From contig NZ_AP018049.1 of NCBI RefSeq assembly GCF_003609775.1, positions 930,001-994,000 of the forward strand: 64,000 nt of DNA, read 5' to 3'. Shown here one piece after another: positions 10,194 to 19,483 of the stretch. Numbering within the stretch: the stretch's first letter is position 1; every line of letters begins with the position of its first letter. Below the pieces are notes generated by a model. It was not told the DNA's origin, searched no databases, and saw only the letters and a program-made list of their open reading frames with translations. This DNA is from Prevotella melaninogenica. Its GTDB lineage: Bacteria; Bacteroidota; Bacteroidia; Bacteroidales; Bacteroidaceae. The position numbers and the translations under genes are program-made.

Positions 10194-10250
10194 GCACCTA
10201 TGGTGCTAATGGTTCGCACCAATAGTGCTGACGCTCTGCACAACTCAATA
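10194..10250. repeat. Class A palindrome array (A3)
   Basis: Units start at 10194 (GCACCTATGGTGC), 10216 (GCACCAATAGTGC) and, decayed, 10238: exact 22-bp period. It lies between two co-directional genes, upstream of the YccF gene. Confidence 0.88.
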
Positions 10251-10360
10251 TGACGCCAGCATGAAAGTAAGATACTATTGACTTCTGGTTCAAAACTTAG
10301 CTTATAACATTCAAGCAGAGGGATTATCTGCATATAAACATCTTAATTCAACAATAAATT

Positions 10361-10738
10361 ATGCGTATTTTTGGAAACATCATTTGGTGGATATTCGGCG
10401 GATTAGAGGCTGCTATCGGTTATTTTACAGGTAGTTTAGCACTTGCCATCACCATTATCGGCATACCAGCTGCAGTACAAACATTCAAGCTCGGACTCCT
10501 GTGCCTATGGCCTTTTGGCGCAGAAGTGAGAGAAGGAGAAAGTCTTTCAGGCTGTATCACCATTCCACTCAATATCATTTGGATTATCTTTGGTGGTTTA
10601 TGGGCATGCTTAGCCCACATTCTCTTTGGTATCCTCCTTGCCATTACAATTATAGGTATTCCATTTGCCAAGCAACACTTCAAAATGGCTGGACTATCCC
10701 TTACACCTTTTGGCAAAGATGTTGAGCTTCATCTTTAA
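10361..10738 (+). CDS. YccF domain inner-membrane protein
   Basis: 125 residues with two tandem copies of the YccF (DUF307) motif. FGNIIWWIFGGLEAAIGY (residues 3-20) and LNIIWIIFGGLWACLAHI (near 67-84) each precede a hydrophobic stretch ending in TIIGIPxAxQxFKxxxLxLxPFG. It is an integral membrane protein of unknown function, though the family is widespread. Translation ends 112 bp before the next start. Confidence 0.92.
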   Translation: MRIFGNIIWWIFGGLEAAIGYFTGSLALAITIIGIPAAVQTFKLGLLCLWPFGAEVREGESLSGCITIPLNIIWIIFGGLWACLAHILFGILLAITIIGIPFAKQHFKMAGLSLTPFGKDVELHL

Positions 10739-10819
10739 GTCTAAAGCCGAAAATAAAGACATTTCAAAATCATTTAAATTAAAATCATTTAAATTCTTGG
10801 TAGAACTATCAAAAGTCAG

Positions 10820-10827
10820 TATCTTTG
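10820..10827 (+). promoter_or_regulatory. -7 box (TATCTTTG) of the WG-repeat gene
   Basis: A perfect TAnnTTTG match 23 bp before the ATG at 10851. It implies a very short leader for that gene. Confidence 0.45.
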
Positions 10828-10850
10828 GCAAAAACAAAAGAGAAAAGCCC

Positions 10851-11516
10851 ATGATTACGCAAGACAATTTCAATCAGGAATACGCTGACCCTATAGAGGA
10901 ACAGCAGATTCGACATTTCGTGTGCATGGAAATGGGGCGTCAGATACATAGATACATCAAAGCCATGCACGGCAGTAAACAACAGATGCTACGTTTTGAG
11001 GAGCATCTGAAAGACCTACCTATGAAGGAAAAGGAGGCTGCTATTGCACGATATATTGACTTAAACCGCAAGGCTATCAAGGGATTAGACATGAAGATTG
11101 TCTTAGCTCGTGCGATGGCAAACTACTCTGACACATTCGATTACCTCGTTACATTGGTCAACGATAAGAGAAAGATGGTGAAATATTTGAATCTTATCCG
11201 TGAGATATACATTCAGTATCATGAGGTAATCGAACGAAAAGGAAAGTTTGGTATCCTTGACCACAGAGGACGTACACTCGTTGAACCGAAGTATGAGTTC
11301 CTTCGTACTTGTTATGTCTATGTTGATGATTTGCGAACAATGCCACTCATAGCCCAATTGGATGGTAAGCTTGGCTTGATACTTCCTGATGGGAAAGACA
11401 CCATTGTAGCACCTTTCATCTATGACAGTATAACGTTAAGGGACGAACCACCTTACTTCGAAGCAAAGAAAGGAAGCAAGAAGATTCTGCTTAACACAGA
11501 TGGAGAAGAGCAATAA
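10851..11516 (+). CDS. WG-repeat-containing protein
   Basis: 221 residues from the ATG at 10851. A longer frame overlaps yccF and begins with low-complexity K/S/F residues, so it is not used. The N-terminal two-thirds is helical and charged with no recognised fold. The C-terminal third carries WG-type beta repeats: GKFGILDHRGRTLVEPKYEF near residues 133-152 and GKLGLILPDGKDTIVAPFIY near 172-191. No signal peptide is visible, so it is probably cytoplasmic. Function unknown. Confidence 0.72.
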   Translation: MITQDNFNQEYADPIEEQQIRHFVCMEMGRQIHRYIKAMHGSKQQMLRFEEHLKDLPMKEKEAAIARYIDLNRKAIKGLDMKIVLARAMANYSDTFDYLVTLVNDKRKMVKYLNLIREIYIQYHEVIERKGKFGILDHRGRTLVEPKYEFLRTCYVYVDDLRTMPLIAQLDGKLGLILPDGKDTIVAPFIYDSITLRDEPPYFEAKKGSKKILLNTDGEEQ

Positions 11517-11523
11517 AACAAAG

Positions 11524-11561
11524 AAAAGAGCTGTAACTGCCAATGCCGTTACAGCTCTTTT
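11524..11561. terminator. Bidirectional intrinsic terminator
   Basis: AAAAGAGCTGTAAC (11524-11537) pairs perfectly with GTTACAGCTCTTTT (11548-11561). It sits between two convergent genes and has T runs in both directions. Confidence 0.9.
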
Positions 11562-11582
11562 AATATTACAATAAAATATGAT

Positions 11583-11987
11583 TTAAATCTTCTTCAGCAA
11601 AGCAGCCAAACCCTGAAGTTGCTCCTGCCACATAGCAATCTTGCTATTCACCTTGTCAATATCAACCCCCTGATTCAGTTCTGGAGAATCACGCTGCTGC
11701 TGCAATAGGCTGATATACTGATTAACCAGTGCCATCTTCGCCTTAACAGTCTTCTTCTTTGGATAGCCACGCTTGTCAACTTCGCGCTGATACTGCTCAG
11801 ATATATCGTTGATACGCTGACCACACTCTTCATACTGGCTCAACCACTGCTGGTAAGCTGCGCTATTCTGCTTGTTCTCAAACTGTGTACTGTTTGCAGA
11901 TTCACCTATCTGCTCGTATGAGCTCTGTGCCATACTCATCATTGGGAGGGCCATCAGAGCAATAACCAATAATTTCTTAACTCTCAT
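11583..11987 (-). CDS. Small secreted coiled-coil protein, unknown function
   Basis: 134 residues with a clear signal peptide (VKKLLVIALMALPMMSMAQ, cut after residue 20). The mature part is charged and glutamine-rich, with predicted helices (RINDISEQYQREVDKRGY; LVNQYISLLQQQRD). It resembles small periplasmic proteins of Bacteroidales that have no assigned role. A textbook promoter lies upstream (12020-12051), and the convergent terminator at 11524 follows. Confidence 0.75.
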   Translation of the reverse strand: MRVKKLLVIALMALPMMSMAQSSYEQIGESANSTQFENKQNSAAYQQWLSQYEECGQRINDISEQYQREVDKRGYPKKKTVKAKMALVNQYISLLQQQRDSPELNQGVDIDKVNSKIAMWQEQLQGLAALLKKI

Positions 11988-12019
11988 AATTGTGTTCTTT
12001 TAAAATATAATATCGGCTG

Positions 12020-12051
12020 CAAATATAAAGTAAATATCAGAAAGAACCAAA
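12020..12051 (-). promoter_or_regulatory. Promoter of the small secreted protein gene
   Basis: On the minus strand TTTG (12048-12051), a 20-bp spacer and TATATTTG (12020-12027). It is face to face with the uvrA -7 box TAATTTTG at 12061-12068. Confidence 0.75.
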
Positions 12052-12139
12052 GTTTTTTTGTAATTTTGCATATTACTATTCGTCCTTTAAATCTCTTTTA
12101 AGAGTCTGTAAGGATAAATGTAGAATAAAGTTGATAATT

Positions 12140-15016
12140 ATGAATAAATATATTGAGGTAAAAGGGGCTAAGGTTAACAACCTAAAGGATATAGATGTAA
12201 AAATCCCTCAAGGCCAGTTTGTTGCCGTTACTGGTGTATCAGGTTCGGGCAAGTCATCGCTTGCTTTCGACACACTTTATGCTGAAGGGCAACGCAGATA
12301 TGTGGAAAGTCTTTCAGCTTATGCCCGTCAGTTCTTAGGCAGAATGTCTAAGCCTGAGGTCGATTTCATCAAAGGACTCCCCCCTGCTATCGCTATTGAG
12401 CAAAAGGTTATCTCACGTAATCCACGCTCAACGGTGGGTACTTCTACCGAAATATACGAATACCTCCGTCTTCTCTATGCTCGTATAGGTAGGACTTTTA
12501 GTCCTGTTTCTGGCGAAGAGGTAAAGCATCATTCTGTTGAAGATGTCATTGAGAAAGTGATGTCGTACTCAGAAGGTACAAAATTCTGTATTCTTGCTCC
12601 TCTACACATCGTTGAAGGACGAAGCGTACAGAACCAACTTGAGATGGAGATGCAGGAAGGTTATGCACGTATCTATGTAGATAATGACTTTATCCGCATA
12701 GAAGACTGGCTTGAACAAAACCCTGCTAATGATGACAATAAAAGCACGGCAAAGGATAAAGCAAAGAATATCTATCTCGTTATTGACCGTTTGTCAGTTG
12801 ACAACTCCAAAGATACACTGACCCGACTCACTGACTCTTGCGAGACAGCTTTCTATGAGGGTGACGGCTATATGCAACTGATGATTCTACCAGCCAAGCT
12901 TACTTATGACTTTTCAACACGCTTTGAAGCTGACGGCATACGCTTTGAAGAACCGAACGATAATATGTTTTCGTTCAATTCTCCCCTCGGTGCTTGCCCT
13001 ACTTGTGAGGGTTTTGGTCGCGTCATCGGTGTCGATGAGAAATTAGTTATCCCAGACTCCTCTCTTTCTGTCTATGATGGTTGCGTACAATGTTGGCATG
13101 GTGAGAAGATGGCAACATGGAAAGATGAGTTCTGCAGACGTGCAGCAAAAGACAACTTCCCTATCTTCAAGCCTTATTTTGAACTAACTAAAGCTGAGAA
13201 GGAAAGCCTTTGGAAGGGTCTACCAAGCGACAGAAAGAAAGACATTCACGATCGTATCTGCATTGATACTTTCTTCCAAATGTTGAAAGAAAACCAATAC
13301 AAGATTCAATACCGCGTCATGCTCAGTCGTTATCGTGGTAAAACTGTTTGTCCTGACTGCCACGGTACGAAGCTAAAGAAGGAGGCAACTTGGGTCAAGA
13401 TAGGCGGTATGGCTATTACCGAGCTCGTTGATATGTCAGTCATTAATCTTAAGCAATGGTTTGACAAACTGGAATTAACAGAGCATGAACAGGAAGTTAG
13501 TAAGCGATTGATGACCGAAATAACAAGTCGTCTGCAGTTCCTTTTAGACGTAGGATTGGGCTATCTCACTCTTAACCGCCAATCAAACTCATTGAGTGGT
13601 GGTGAGAGTCAACGCATCAATCTCACAACTTCCCTTGGTTCTTCCCTCGTTGGTTCACTCTATATACTTGACGAACCTTCCATTGGTTTGCACAGTCGAG
13701 ATACCGACCGCCTCATTCATGTACTGAAGGAACTTCAAGCATTAGGAAACACGGTGGTTGTTGTGGAACATGATGAGGAAATCATGCGTGCTGCTGACTA
13801 CCTGATTGACGTTGGACCAGATGCAGGTCGACTTGGTGGTGAGATTGTGTTCGAAGGTAAAGTATCTGATATCAAGCGAATAGAGGGAGATATTAAAGAG
13901 AAGAAAAATACTCAATCACTGCAATTACTGGAGCAGTATCCTCATTCATATACCATCAAATATCTCACAGGAACGGAAGTTATCAACACACCTACAAGTC
14001 GACGTCCTTGGAATATGGCAATAGAATTGAAAGGGGCACGCATGAACAACCTTAAAGGTGTTGACGTAAAGTTCCCTCTGAATGTCTTTACTGTAGTGAC
14101 AGGAGTCAGTGGTAGCGGAAAGTCTTCCCTTGTGAAAGGTATTCTCTACCCTGCTCTCAAACGTCATTTGGATGAGGTTGCCGACACACCAGGTGAATAT
14201 TCTTCTATCGGTGGTGACTGGAAACAGATTAAACACGTGGAGTTTGTAGATCAGAACCCTATCGGTAAGAGTACACGCTCTAATCCTGCAACCTACGTGA
14301 AAGCATACGACGAAATCAGAAAGCTATTTGCAGATCAGCAATTATCTAAGCAGATGGGCTTCACACCACAATATTTCTCATTCAACACAGAAGGTGGTCG
14401 CTGTGAAGAATGTAAGGGTGCAGGTGTCATTACGGTAGAGATGCAATTTATGGCAGACCTCGTTCTTGAATGTGAAGAATGTCACGGACAACGCTTTAAG
14501 CGTGAGATACTCGACGTGCAGTTCCAAGGAAAGAATATCAACGACATTCTGAATATGACCGTATCTGAGGCTATTCAATTCTTCGGTGAGCATAAGCGCA
14601 AAGCAATTATAAACAGATTGAAGCCTTTAGAGGATGTAGGTCTTGGTTATATCAAGCTCGGACAAAGTTCTTCTACCCTATCTGGCGGTGAGAATCAGCG
14701 TGTGAAACTCGCTTACTTCATCGGACAGGAACAGCAAGAACCAACGCTTTTCATCTTTGACGAGCCAACAACGGGTCTGCATTTCCACGATATCCAGCGT
14801 CTACTCCATGCTTTCAATGCGCTCATTGAACGTGGACATACGATATTGGTTATTGAACATAATCTCGATGTCATCAAATGTGCTGACCATGTCATCGACC
14901 TTGGTCCTGATGGTGGAGACAAGGGTGGAAGCCTCGTAATAGCTGCTACACCAGAAGAGGTGGCTCGCTGCAAGGAGAGTTTGACGGGTAAGTATTTAGC
15001 TGAAAAACTAAAGTAA
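12140..15016 (+). CDS. uvrA: Excinuclease ABC subunit A (UvrA)
   Basis: 958 residues from the ATG at 12140. A TTG nine bases earlier is in frame but less likely. Two ABC ATPase halves: Walker A GVSGSGKSS at residues 32-40 and again at about 658, signatures NSLSGGESQRINL and STLSGGENQRVKL, Walker B LYILDEPSIGLH and LFIFDEPTTGLH. The zinc modules are CPTCEGFG/CPDCHG in the first half and CEECKGAG/CEECHG in the second. UvrA dimers find bulky DNA lesions and load UvrB in nucleotide excision repair. A terminator follows at 15057. No LexA-like box is evident. Confidence 0.98.
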   Translation: MNKYIEVKGAKVNNLKDIDVKIPQGQFVAVTGVSGSGKSSLAFDTLYAEGQRRYVESLSAYARQFLGRMSKPEVDFIKGLPPAIAIEQKVISRNPRSTVGTSTEIYEYLRLLYARIGRTFSPVSGEEVKHHSVEDVIEKVMSYSEGTKFCILAPLHIVEGRSVQNQLEMEMQEGYARIYVDNDFIRIEDWLEQNPANDDNKSTAKDKAKNIYLVIDRLSVDNSKDTLTRLTDSCETAFYEGDGYMQLMILPAKLTYDFSTRFEADGIRFEEPNDNMFSFNSPLGACPTCEGFGRVIGVDEKLVIPDSSLSVYDGCVQCWHGEKMATWKDEFCRRAAKDNFPIFKPYFELTKAEKESLWKGLPSDRKKDIHDRICIDTFFQMLKENQYKIQYRVMLSRYRGKTVCPDCHGTKLKKEATWVKIGGMAITELVDMSVINLKQWFDKLELTEHEQEVSKRLMTEITSRLQFLLDVGLGYLTLNRQSNSLSGGESQRINLTTSLGSSLVGSLYILDEPSIGLHSRDTDRLIHVLKELQALGNTVVVVEHDEEIMRAADYLIDVGPDAGRLGGEIVFEGKVSDIKRIEGDIKEKKNTQSLQLLEQYPHSYTIKYLTGTEVINTPTSRRPWNMAIELKGARMNNLKGVDVKFPLNVFTVVTGVSGSGKSSLVKGILYPALKRHLDEVADTPGEYSSIGGDWKQIKHVEFVDQNPIGKSTRSNPATYVKAYDEIRKLFADQQLSKQMGFTPQYFSFNTEGGRCEECKGAGVITVEMQFMADLVLECEECHGQRFKREILDVQFQGKNINDILNMTVSEAIQFFGEHKRKAIINRLKPLEDVGLGYIKLGQSSSTLSGGENQRVKLAYFIGQEQQEPTLFIFDEPTTGLHFHDIQRLLHAFNALIERGHTILVIEHNLDVIKCADHVIDLGPDGGDKGGSLVIAATPEEVARCKESLTGKYLAEKLK

Positions 15017-15056
15017 GTAAACCTTATAGACTGGAAGGGTAAGTCCCTTAACAAAA

Positions 15057-15090
15057 TACGCTATCCTTGTTTAGGGTAGCGTAACTCTTT
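15057..15090 (+). terminator. uvrA terminator
   Basis: TACGCTATCCT (15057-15067) pairs with AGGGTAGCGTA (15073-15083), with a T-rich tail. Confidence 0.75.
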
Positions 15091-15145
15091 TCTAACAATA
15101 AACGTCACTCGTTCTAACAATATATTGTTAGGCGTTTAGTGCTTA

Positions 15146-15202
15146 GCACCATTAGTGCGAACGCTCCGCACAACATGTGCGGAGCGTTCGCACATTATGT
15201 GT
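15146..15202. repeat. Class A palindrome array (A4)
   Basis: Units start at 15146 (GCACCATTAGTGC), 15168 (GCACAACATGTGC) and 15190 (GCACATTATGTGT), exactly 22 bp apart. CTCCGCAC and GTGCGGAG also form a longer inverted repeat around the second unit. Confidence 0.9.
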
Positions 15203-15330
15203 TAGGCTACAACACGTTGATAAGAGGATAAAAAGAAGGAAGGATTATCACCCTTATAATAAAAGAGTAAGACGCTAAACAACTTACTTATATGGTAGAG
15301 ATATTGGTCATTCAAATATGATTACATGAT

Positions 15331-15365
15331 AAAAGGCTGAACTCAAAGAAAGAGTTCAGCCTTTT
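15331..15365 (-). terminator. Terminator of the peptide-transporter operon
   Basis: AAAAGGCTGAACTC (15331-15344) pairs perfectly with GAGTTCAGCCTTTT (15352-15365). Confidence 0.88.
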
Positions 15366-15402
15366 ATTATATTATAAAATCTTATTCCGTGAGGGGCTAC
15401 CT

Positions 15403-16932
15403 TTATGCAACCTTCTCCAAACGCTTCATCATAAGGAACATGAAGCCAGCAGAGAGAAGACAAAGTACAATAAAGACAGACCATACAATTGTCAGAGGTA
15501 TGTCGTTCCACAAGAAACCACCAACGCTGACAAGCAGGTTACCGATAGCTGTAGCAACAAACCATCCACCCATCATTGTACCCTTATACTTTGGAGGAGC
15601 AACCTTACTAACGAAGCTGATACCCATAGGACTAAGCAACAACTCACCAAAAGTAAGAATAAGATAGGTGCCAATCAACCAGTTACCAGAAGCAAATGGA
15701 ACAGTCTCGCCTGCAGCCTTTGCAGCATCCTGCTCGTTAGGAGTAAGCAAACCACGTGATGCCAAAACCATAAGCAAGTAAGCACTACCTGCGATAATCA
15801 TACCGTAAGCAATCTTACGAGGCGCTGTTGGTTCCTTACCTTTAGCTGCTAAAGCACCAAAGATTGCCATACTGACAGGTGTCAAAGCTACTACATAGAA
15901 TGGATTAAACTGCTGGAAAATAGGAGCACTAACATCAACAGGACCACCGATGTTATGATACTTATAAACCAATACTCCTACGGCTGCAAGGAATACAACA
16001 GTAGAAATCAGCTTAGCCTTAGAAGTTTTACTCTGGAAGAATGACATTAGACTGTAAATCATGAAGATAATCATCACAAGGTTGATTACATCAAATGCCA
16101 TTGTTTGCACACCCTCTGACTTTGGACTAACAAACTCATCGGCGAAGAAAGTCAGTGTTAGACCATTCTGATGGAACGACATCCAGAAGAAGATAACGAC
16201 AGCAAAAACAAGACAAAGAGCAACAATACGCTCCTTAGTTTGCTGTGGAGTAAGCTCTTCTGCTGCAACTGTTGTATCAGTTTTCTTACTCTTACCTGCA
16301 CCAGCTTCTACATGCTTAAAAGTGCTACGGAAAGCGTAGTAAATCATCATTGACACGATCAATGACACACAAGCAACTGCAAAAGAGAAATGGTAGGCAT
16401 CATTACCAGAATAACCAAGCGAATGCTCAGCCCATTCCTTAATTCTCACAGCTGCTGTAGGAGCAAAGAGTGCACCAATGTTGATTGCCATGTAGAAGAT
16501 AGAGAAACCTGAATCGCGCTTTGCTGACAGTTCTGGTGCATCATAAAGATTACCCACCATCACCTGTAGGTTACCCTTGAACAAGCCTGTTCCAAGACTA
16601 ACAAGTAGCAAAGCACCAAACATTGCTGCATAGCCCATTACTCCTCCACCCAATGGGATAGACAAGAATAGATAGCCCGCAAACATGACGATAATACCAA
16701 TAGTCACCATCTTTCCATAGCCAAACTTGTCGGCCATGATACCACCGACCAATGGCAAGAAGTAAACTAAGGCAAGGAAAACACCATAAATCAAGCCAGC
16801 TGTATCACCAGATAACCCGAAATTGGCTCTTAAAAATAAAGAAAAAACAGCTATCATGGTATAATAGCCGAAACGCTCACCAGTATTGGCTAATGCCAAT
16901 GCGTACAGTGCTTTAGGTTGGTTCTCAAACAT
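15403..16932 (-). CDS. POT-family proton-dependent peptide transporter
   Basis: 509 residues and about 12-14 membrane segments. The N-terminal NTGERFGYYTM matches the E-R-F-x-Y-Y motif of proton-dependent oligopeptide transporters, followed by GGIMADKFGYGKMV near residue 63, the MFS loop. GLFKGNLQVMVGNLY corresponds to the second POT signature. It imports di- and tripeptides with protons across the inner membrane. It is last gene of a three-gene operon (24-bp gap to the barrel gene). This fits a peptide-fermenting species that also encodes DPP IV at 57.9 kb. Confidence 0.95.
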   Translation of the reverse strand: MFENQPKALYALALANTGERFGYYTMIAVFSLFLRANFGLSGDTAGLIYGVFLALVYFLPLVGGIMADKFGYGKMVTIGIIVMFAGYLFLSIPLGGGVMGYAAMFGALLLVSLGTGLFKGNLQVMVGNLYDAPELSAKRDSGFSIFYMAINIGALFAPTAAVRIKEWAEHSLGYSGNDAYHFSFAVACVSLIVSMMIYYAFRSTFKHVEAGAGKSKKTDTTVAAEELTPQQTKERIVALCLVFAVVIFFWMSFHQNGLTLTFFADEFVSPKSEGVQTMAFDVINLVMIIFMIYSLMSFFQSKTSKAKLISTVVFLAAVGVLVYKYHNIGGPVDVSAPIFQQFNPFYVVALTPVSMAIFGALAAKGKEPTAPRKIAYGMIIAGSAYLLMVLASRGLLTPNEQDAAKAAGETVPFASGNWLIGTYLILTFGELLLSPMGISFVSKVAPPKYKGTMMGGWFVATAIGNLLVSVGGFLWNDIPLTIVWSVFIVLCLLSAGFMFLMMKRLEKVA

Positions 16933-16956
16933 AATGATAAAATTATAGGTTAATTA

Positions 16957-17706
16957 TTACTTTGTTTTTACAATGTCAAAAAGGTAGGTAGCCTTGACAA
17001 CAATATTGCTATAATTAGACTTACCGAAATAGTCTTTCTTTGAACTTCCATAGATATTACCCAATCCATAGTAATAGCGGGCTTCAAGTAAGAAATGACC
17101 TACATGACGATTACTATACTCCATACCTAAGCCAGCGGCAATACCATAGTCTAACTTTTTCTCAACAGGCATTGACTCCTGTGCTATTATTGGATTACTG
17201 CGCCCTGTTCCATCAGTAGCAAGGTTAGGAATATCATAGTTTTTAGAAGTAGACTCTCCAAGATAGAGTCCTAATTGTGGACCAGCTTGAAAGAAAAAGT
17301 TAAAGCCATTCTGCTCACGTCCCCATGCAAGGTGTGCAAAGACAGGAATCTGAACGTAGTTAACAGTACGTGAATACTCTTCAGTCAACCCATTAGAATT
17401 AATTACTGGCTGATCTGTTCCTGTCAAAATCTTCTCCTTCCATCCAACGGAAGCATAGTTCACCTCACCATAGATAGAACAGATAGTATTGAAATACTTT
17501 TCACACACATAACGTATACTTAATCCTCCCGTGAAGTCACCATGCATGGATTGTCTTACACTCGGAGTGAAACCTACGTTAGAGAGTACGTAACCACCAT
17601 TTACACCAATGGCAAAGTCGTTACGATGGTCACCTACTTGCGCAGCTACTGTCAATGGCAACGCAAGTAGGATAATAGCTAATATTCTTGAGATTTTATT
17701 CTTCAT
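16957..17706 (-). CDS. Outer-membrane beta-barrel (porin-like) protein
   Basis: 249 residues with a signal peptide ending LTVAAQ. The mature part reads as alternating beta-strands, such as FAIGVNGGYVLSNVGFTPS, FFFQAGPQLGLYLG and HFLLEARYYYGLGNIYGSS, and ends in a strand with an aromatic (YLFDIVKTK). This is the small outer-membrane barrel family common in Bacteroidales (PorT-like). It lies 27 bp after the LysM gene and 24 bp before the transporter, so it is in one operon. Ligand unknown. Confidence 0.85.
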   Translation of the reverse strand: MKNKISRILAIILLALPLTVAAQVGDHRNDFAIGVNGGYVLSNVGFTPSVRQSMHGDFTGGLSIRYVCEKYFNTICSIYGEVNYASVGWKEKILTGTDQPVINSNGLTEEYSRTVNYVQIPVFAHLAWGREQNGFNFFFQAGPQLGLYLGESTSKNYDIPNLATDGTGRSNPIIAQESMPVEKKLDYGIAAGLGMEYSNRHVGHFLLEARYYYGLGNIYGSSKKDYFGKSNYSNIVVKATYLFDIVKTK

Positions 17707-17733
17707 CTTTTGGATAAGATACTCTTCTTCTGT

Positions 17734-19131
17734 TTAATAGACAAGATTCTCCATTGTCTGGTCTGTCTTGAAGTGAACCAGTTGGAAGTTGTCATTGATA
17801 TATCCGCCCTGTCCTACACGTATAAAGTTATAACGTGTCTGCAATGGACGATACTTAACTTCTGCAGCAGTACCCTTGAAATTCTTGCCGTTTGCCTTCA
17901 AACCACGTACGAAGAACTGTGCTTGATCATAACCAGTAAGTGCCATACGAGGGATATACTGTCTTGACATAGGCTCACCATACTGCTCTGTGTACTTTTC
18001 TTCTAACTCCTTTGTCTTATCCGCAGCCTTATTATAATAATAGGTAGATGGGATATAAGTGTTATACTTGAAGTACTGGTCAAGGTTATAATCTTGGTAA
18101 ACAAACCACTGGTTGTAACCATAAAGGCTGATAGCTAAGCCTGGACGGGCCTTCTTCAGCTGAGCCAACTTAGCGAAAACCTCATTCAACTGTGGGCTTT
18201 TCTCAGAATTAAGAATCACAACATTTGGTCGAGTTGCATCAAAATGCTTAGAGAAATCAGCATTAGATGACTTTGAACTTGTAAGACTATACTTAATCTT
18301 CTGTAAGTCAAGTTGCTTTCTCAAACTTGTAGTAAAGTCGCCTACCTGACTTGTTTCATCCTTACAATTAACAAAAATAGGGTGATGTGATTTCTGGAAA
18401 CGCTCCAAGAAAGCAGCTATAGCCTTATTTGTCAGCGAAGCCTCTGTCTGATATACTTGGAAAATATTAGGATTTGTTTCTACATCATTGCCTGATATTG
18501 AGAAAGGAATAACAAGTTTAATATCATACGCACGACAAAAATCAGCCAATGGCTTTACCTGCTCTGAATAAAGAGGACCAAAGATAACATCTAACTTTGA
18601 AGCATTTGGCTCAAGCAAGGTATTACGAATATCAGCACCCTTAGGTACATTCCAAGCGTGTACTTCTGTATTAATCCCCTCAGTCTTCATCTGATTAAGA
18701 GCTAATAATACACCACGATAGAACTCTACCATACGTTTTCCATCACCATCTTGGTTATGCAAAGGTAGCATGATACCAACACGAATAGCGTTCACAGTCT
18801 TTGCAGGAGCCTGAGCAGCAGTAGGCTTTGACGCAGCCTTCTTATCCGTCTTACCTTTTACAGAACCATCTGGAAGGAAGTCGCCCTCCTTTGAGTAAGG
18901 AACAAAGATTAGGTCACCTTTCTTCAGTTCATAACCTGCCTGCTTCATTGTTGGGTTAGCATCAAGAAGCTGTGGGATTGTTACACCATATTCTTTAGCA
19001 ATACCAAAGATAGTTTCTTTACGTTTTACTTTATGTTGATCACGCCATTGAACACTTTGTGCCAATACGCTATAACTAAAAGTCATAGCAAAAAATAACA
19101 TAAGGTATTTTAAATAATTTCTCATAAACAT
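17734..19131 (-). CDS. LysM domain plus periplasmic-binding-protein-like domain
   Basis: 465 residues from the ATG at 19131; the frame extends further upstream but that stretch crosses the promoter. The signal peptide (LKYLMLFFAMTFSYSVLAQ) is followed by one LysM repeat (HKVKRKETIFGIAKEYGVTI...GDLIFVPY, about residues 33-80) and a low-complexity K/A/T linker. The rest, from RVGIMLPLHNQDGDGKRMVEFYRG, is a type I periplasmic-binding fold like branched-chain amino-acid or amide-binding proteins. It would bind peptidoglycan and sense or carry a small ligand. It heads the operon with the barrel and POT transporter; cooperation with peptide uptake is inference. Confidence 0.85.
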   Translation of the reverse strand: MFMRNYLKYLMLFFAMTFSYSVLAQSVQWRDQHKVKRKETIFGIAKEYGVTIPQLLDANPTMKQAGYELKKGDLIFVPYSKEGDFLPDGSVKGKTDKKAASKPTAAQAPAKTVNAIRVGIMLPLHNQDGDGKRMVEFYRGVLLALNQMKTEGINTEVHAWNVPKGADIRNTLLEPNASKLDVIFGPLYSEQVKPLADFCRAYDIKLVIPFSISGNDVETNPNIFQVYQTEASLTNKAIAAFLERFQKSHHPIFVNCKDETSQVGDFTTSLRKQLDLQKIKYSLTSSKSSNADFSKHFDATRPNVVILNSEKSPQLNEVFAKLAQLKKARPGLAISLYGYNQWFVYQDYNLDQYFKYNTYIPSTYYYNKAADKTKELEEKYTEQYGEPMSRQYIPRMALTGYDQAQFFVRGLKANGKNFKGTAAEVKYRPLQTRYNFIRVGQGGYINDNFQLVHFKTDQTMENLVY

Positions 19132-19165
19132 ACTTTTGTTTTCAATCAGTAACAAATTACAACTG

Positions 19166-19194
19166 CAAATATACAAAAGAAATCTGTAATCAAA
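19166..19194 (-). promoter_or_regulatory. Promoter of the LysM-barrel-POT operon
   Basis: On the minus strand TTTTG at the -33 position (CAAAA at 19191-19195) and TATATTTG (19166-19173), 17-bp spacer. It supports the start at 19131. Confidence 0.65.
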
Positions 19195-19354
19195 AGATGT
19201 AGAATGATAAAAAACACAAAAACGCTTATAGCATATCATTTATTATTGCCAAATAAAGCATTCCTATATATGTTTTCTATAATCTCTTATTATATATTAA
19301 TTTACAGTATCTATTACCATTTCCTACCATTATGTTTCATGGTGATAGTGCTTA

Positions 19355-19411
19355 GCACCAGTGGTGCGGAGGGCAAACACCAATGGTGCGAAGGGTAAGC
19401 ACCAATAGTGC
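19355..19411. repeat. Class A palindrome array (A5)
   Basis: Units start at 19355 (GCACCAGTGGTGC), 19377 (ACACCAATGGTGC) and 19399 (GCACCAATAGTGC), an exact 22-bp period. The 9-bp spacers GGAGGGCAA and GAAGGGTAA are also similar. The 350-bp gap around it (19132-19483) holds otherwise only the LysM promoter. Confidence 0.92.
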
Positions 19412-19483
19412 GGACTATAAACAAAAAGCTATTATGAGTTGCATTTCACCTTAATATTAGATTATCTGGAAGAAGAAAAATTC

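Larger units (their letters stand above)
15017..15402. other. Convergent intergenic region
   Basis: 385 bp between uvrA and the peptide transporter, both ending here. It holds the uvrA terminator, class A array A4 and the transporter terminator; no gene is seen. Confidence 0.75.

Noticed and set aside
19355..19411. CRISPR array
   Set aside because: Units are 13-bp palindromes with 9-bp, similar spacers and only three copies; no cas genes are in view.
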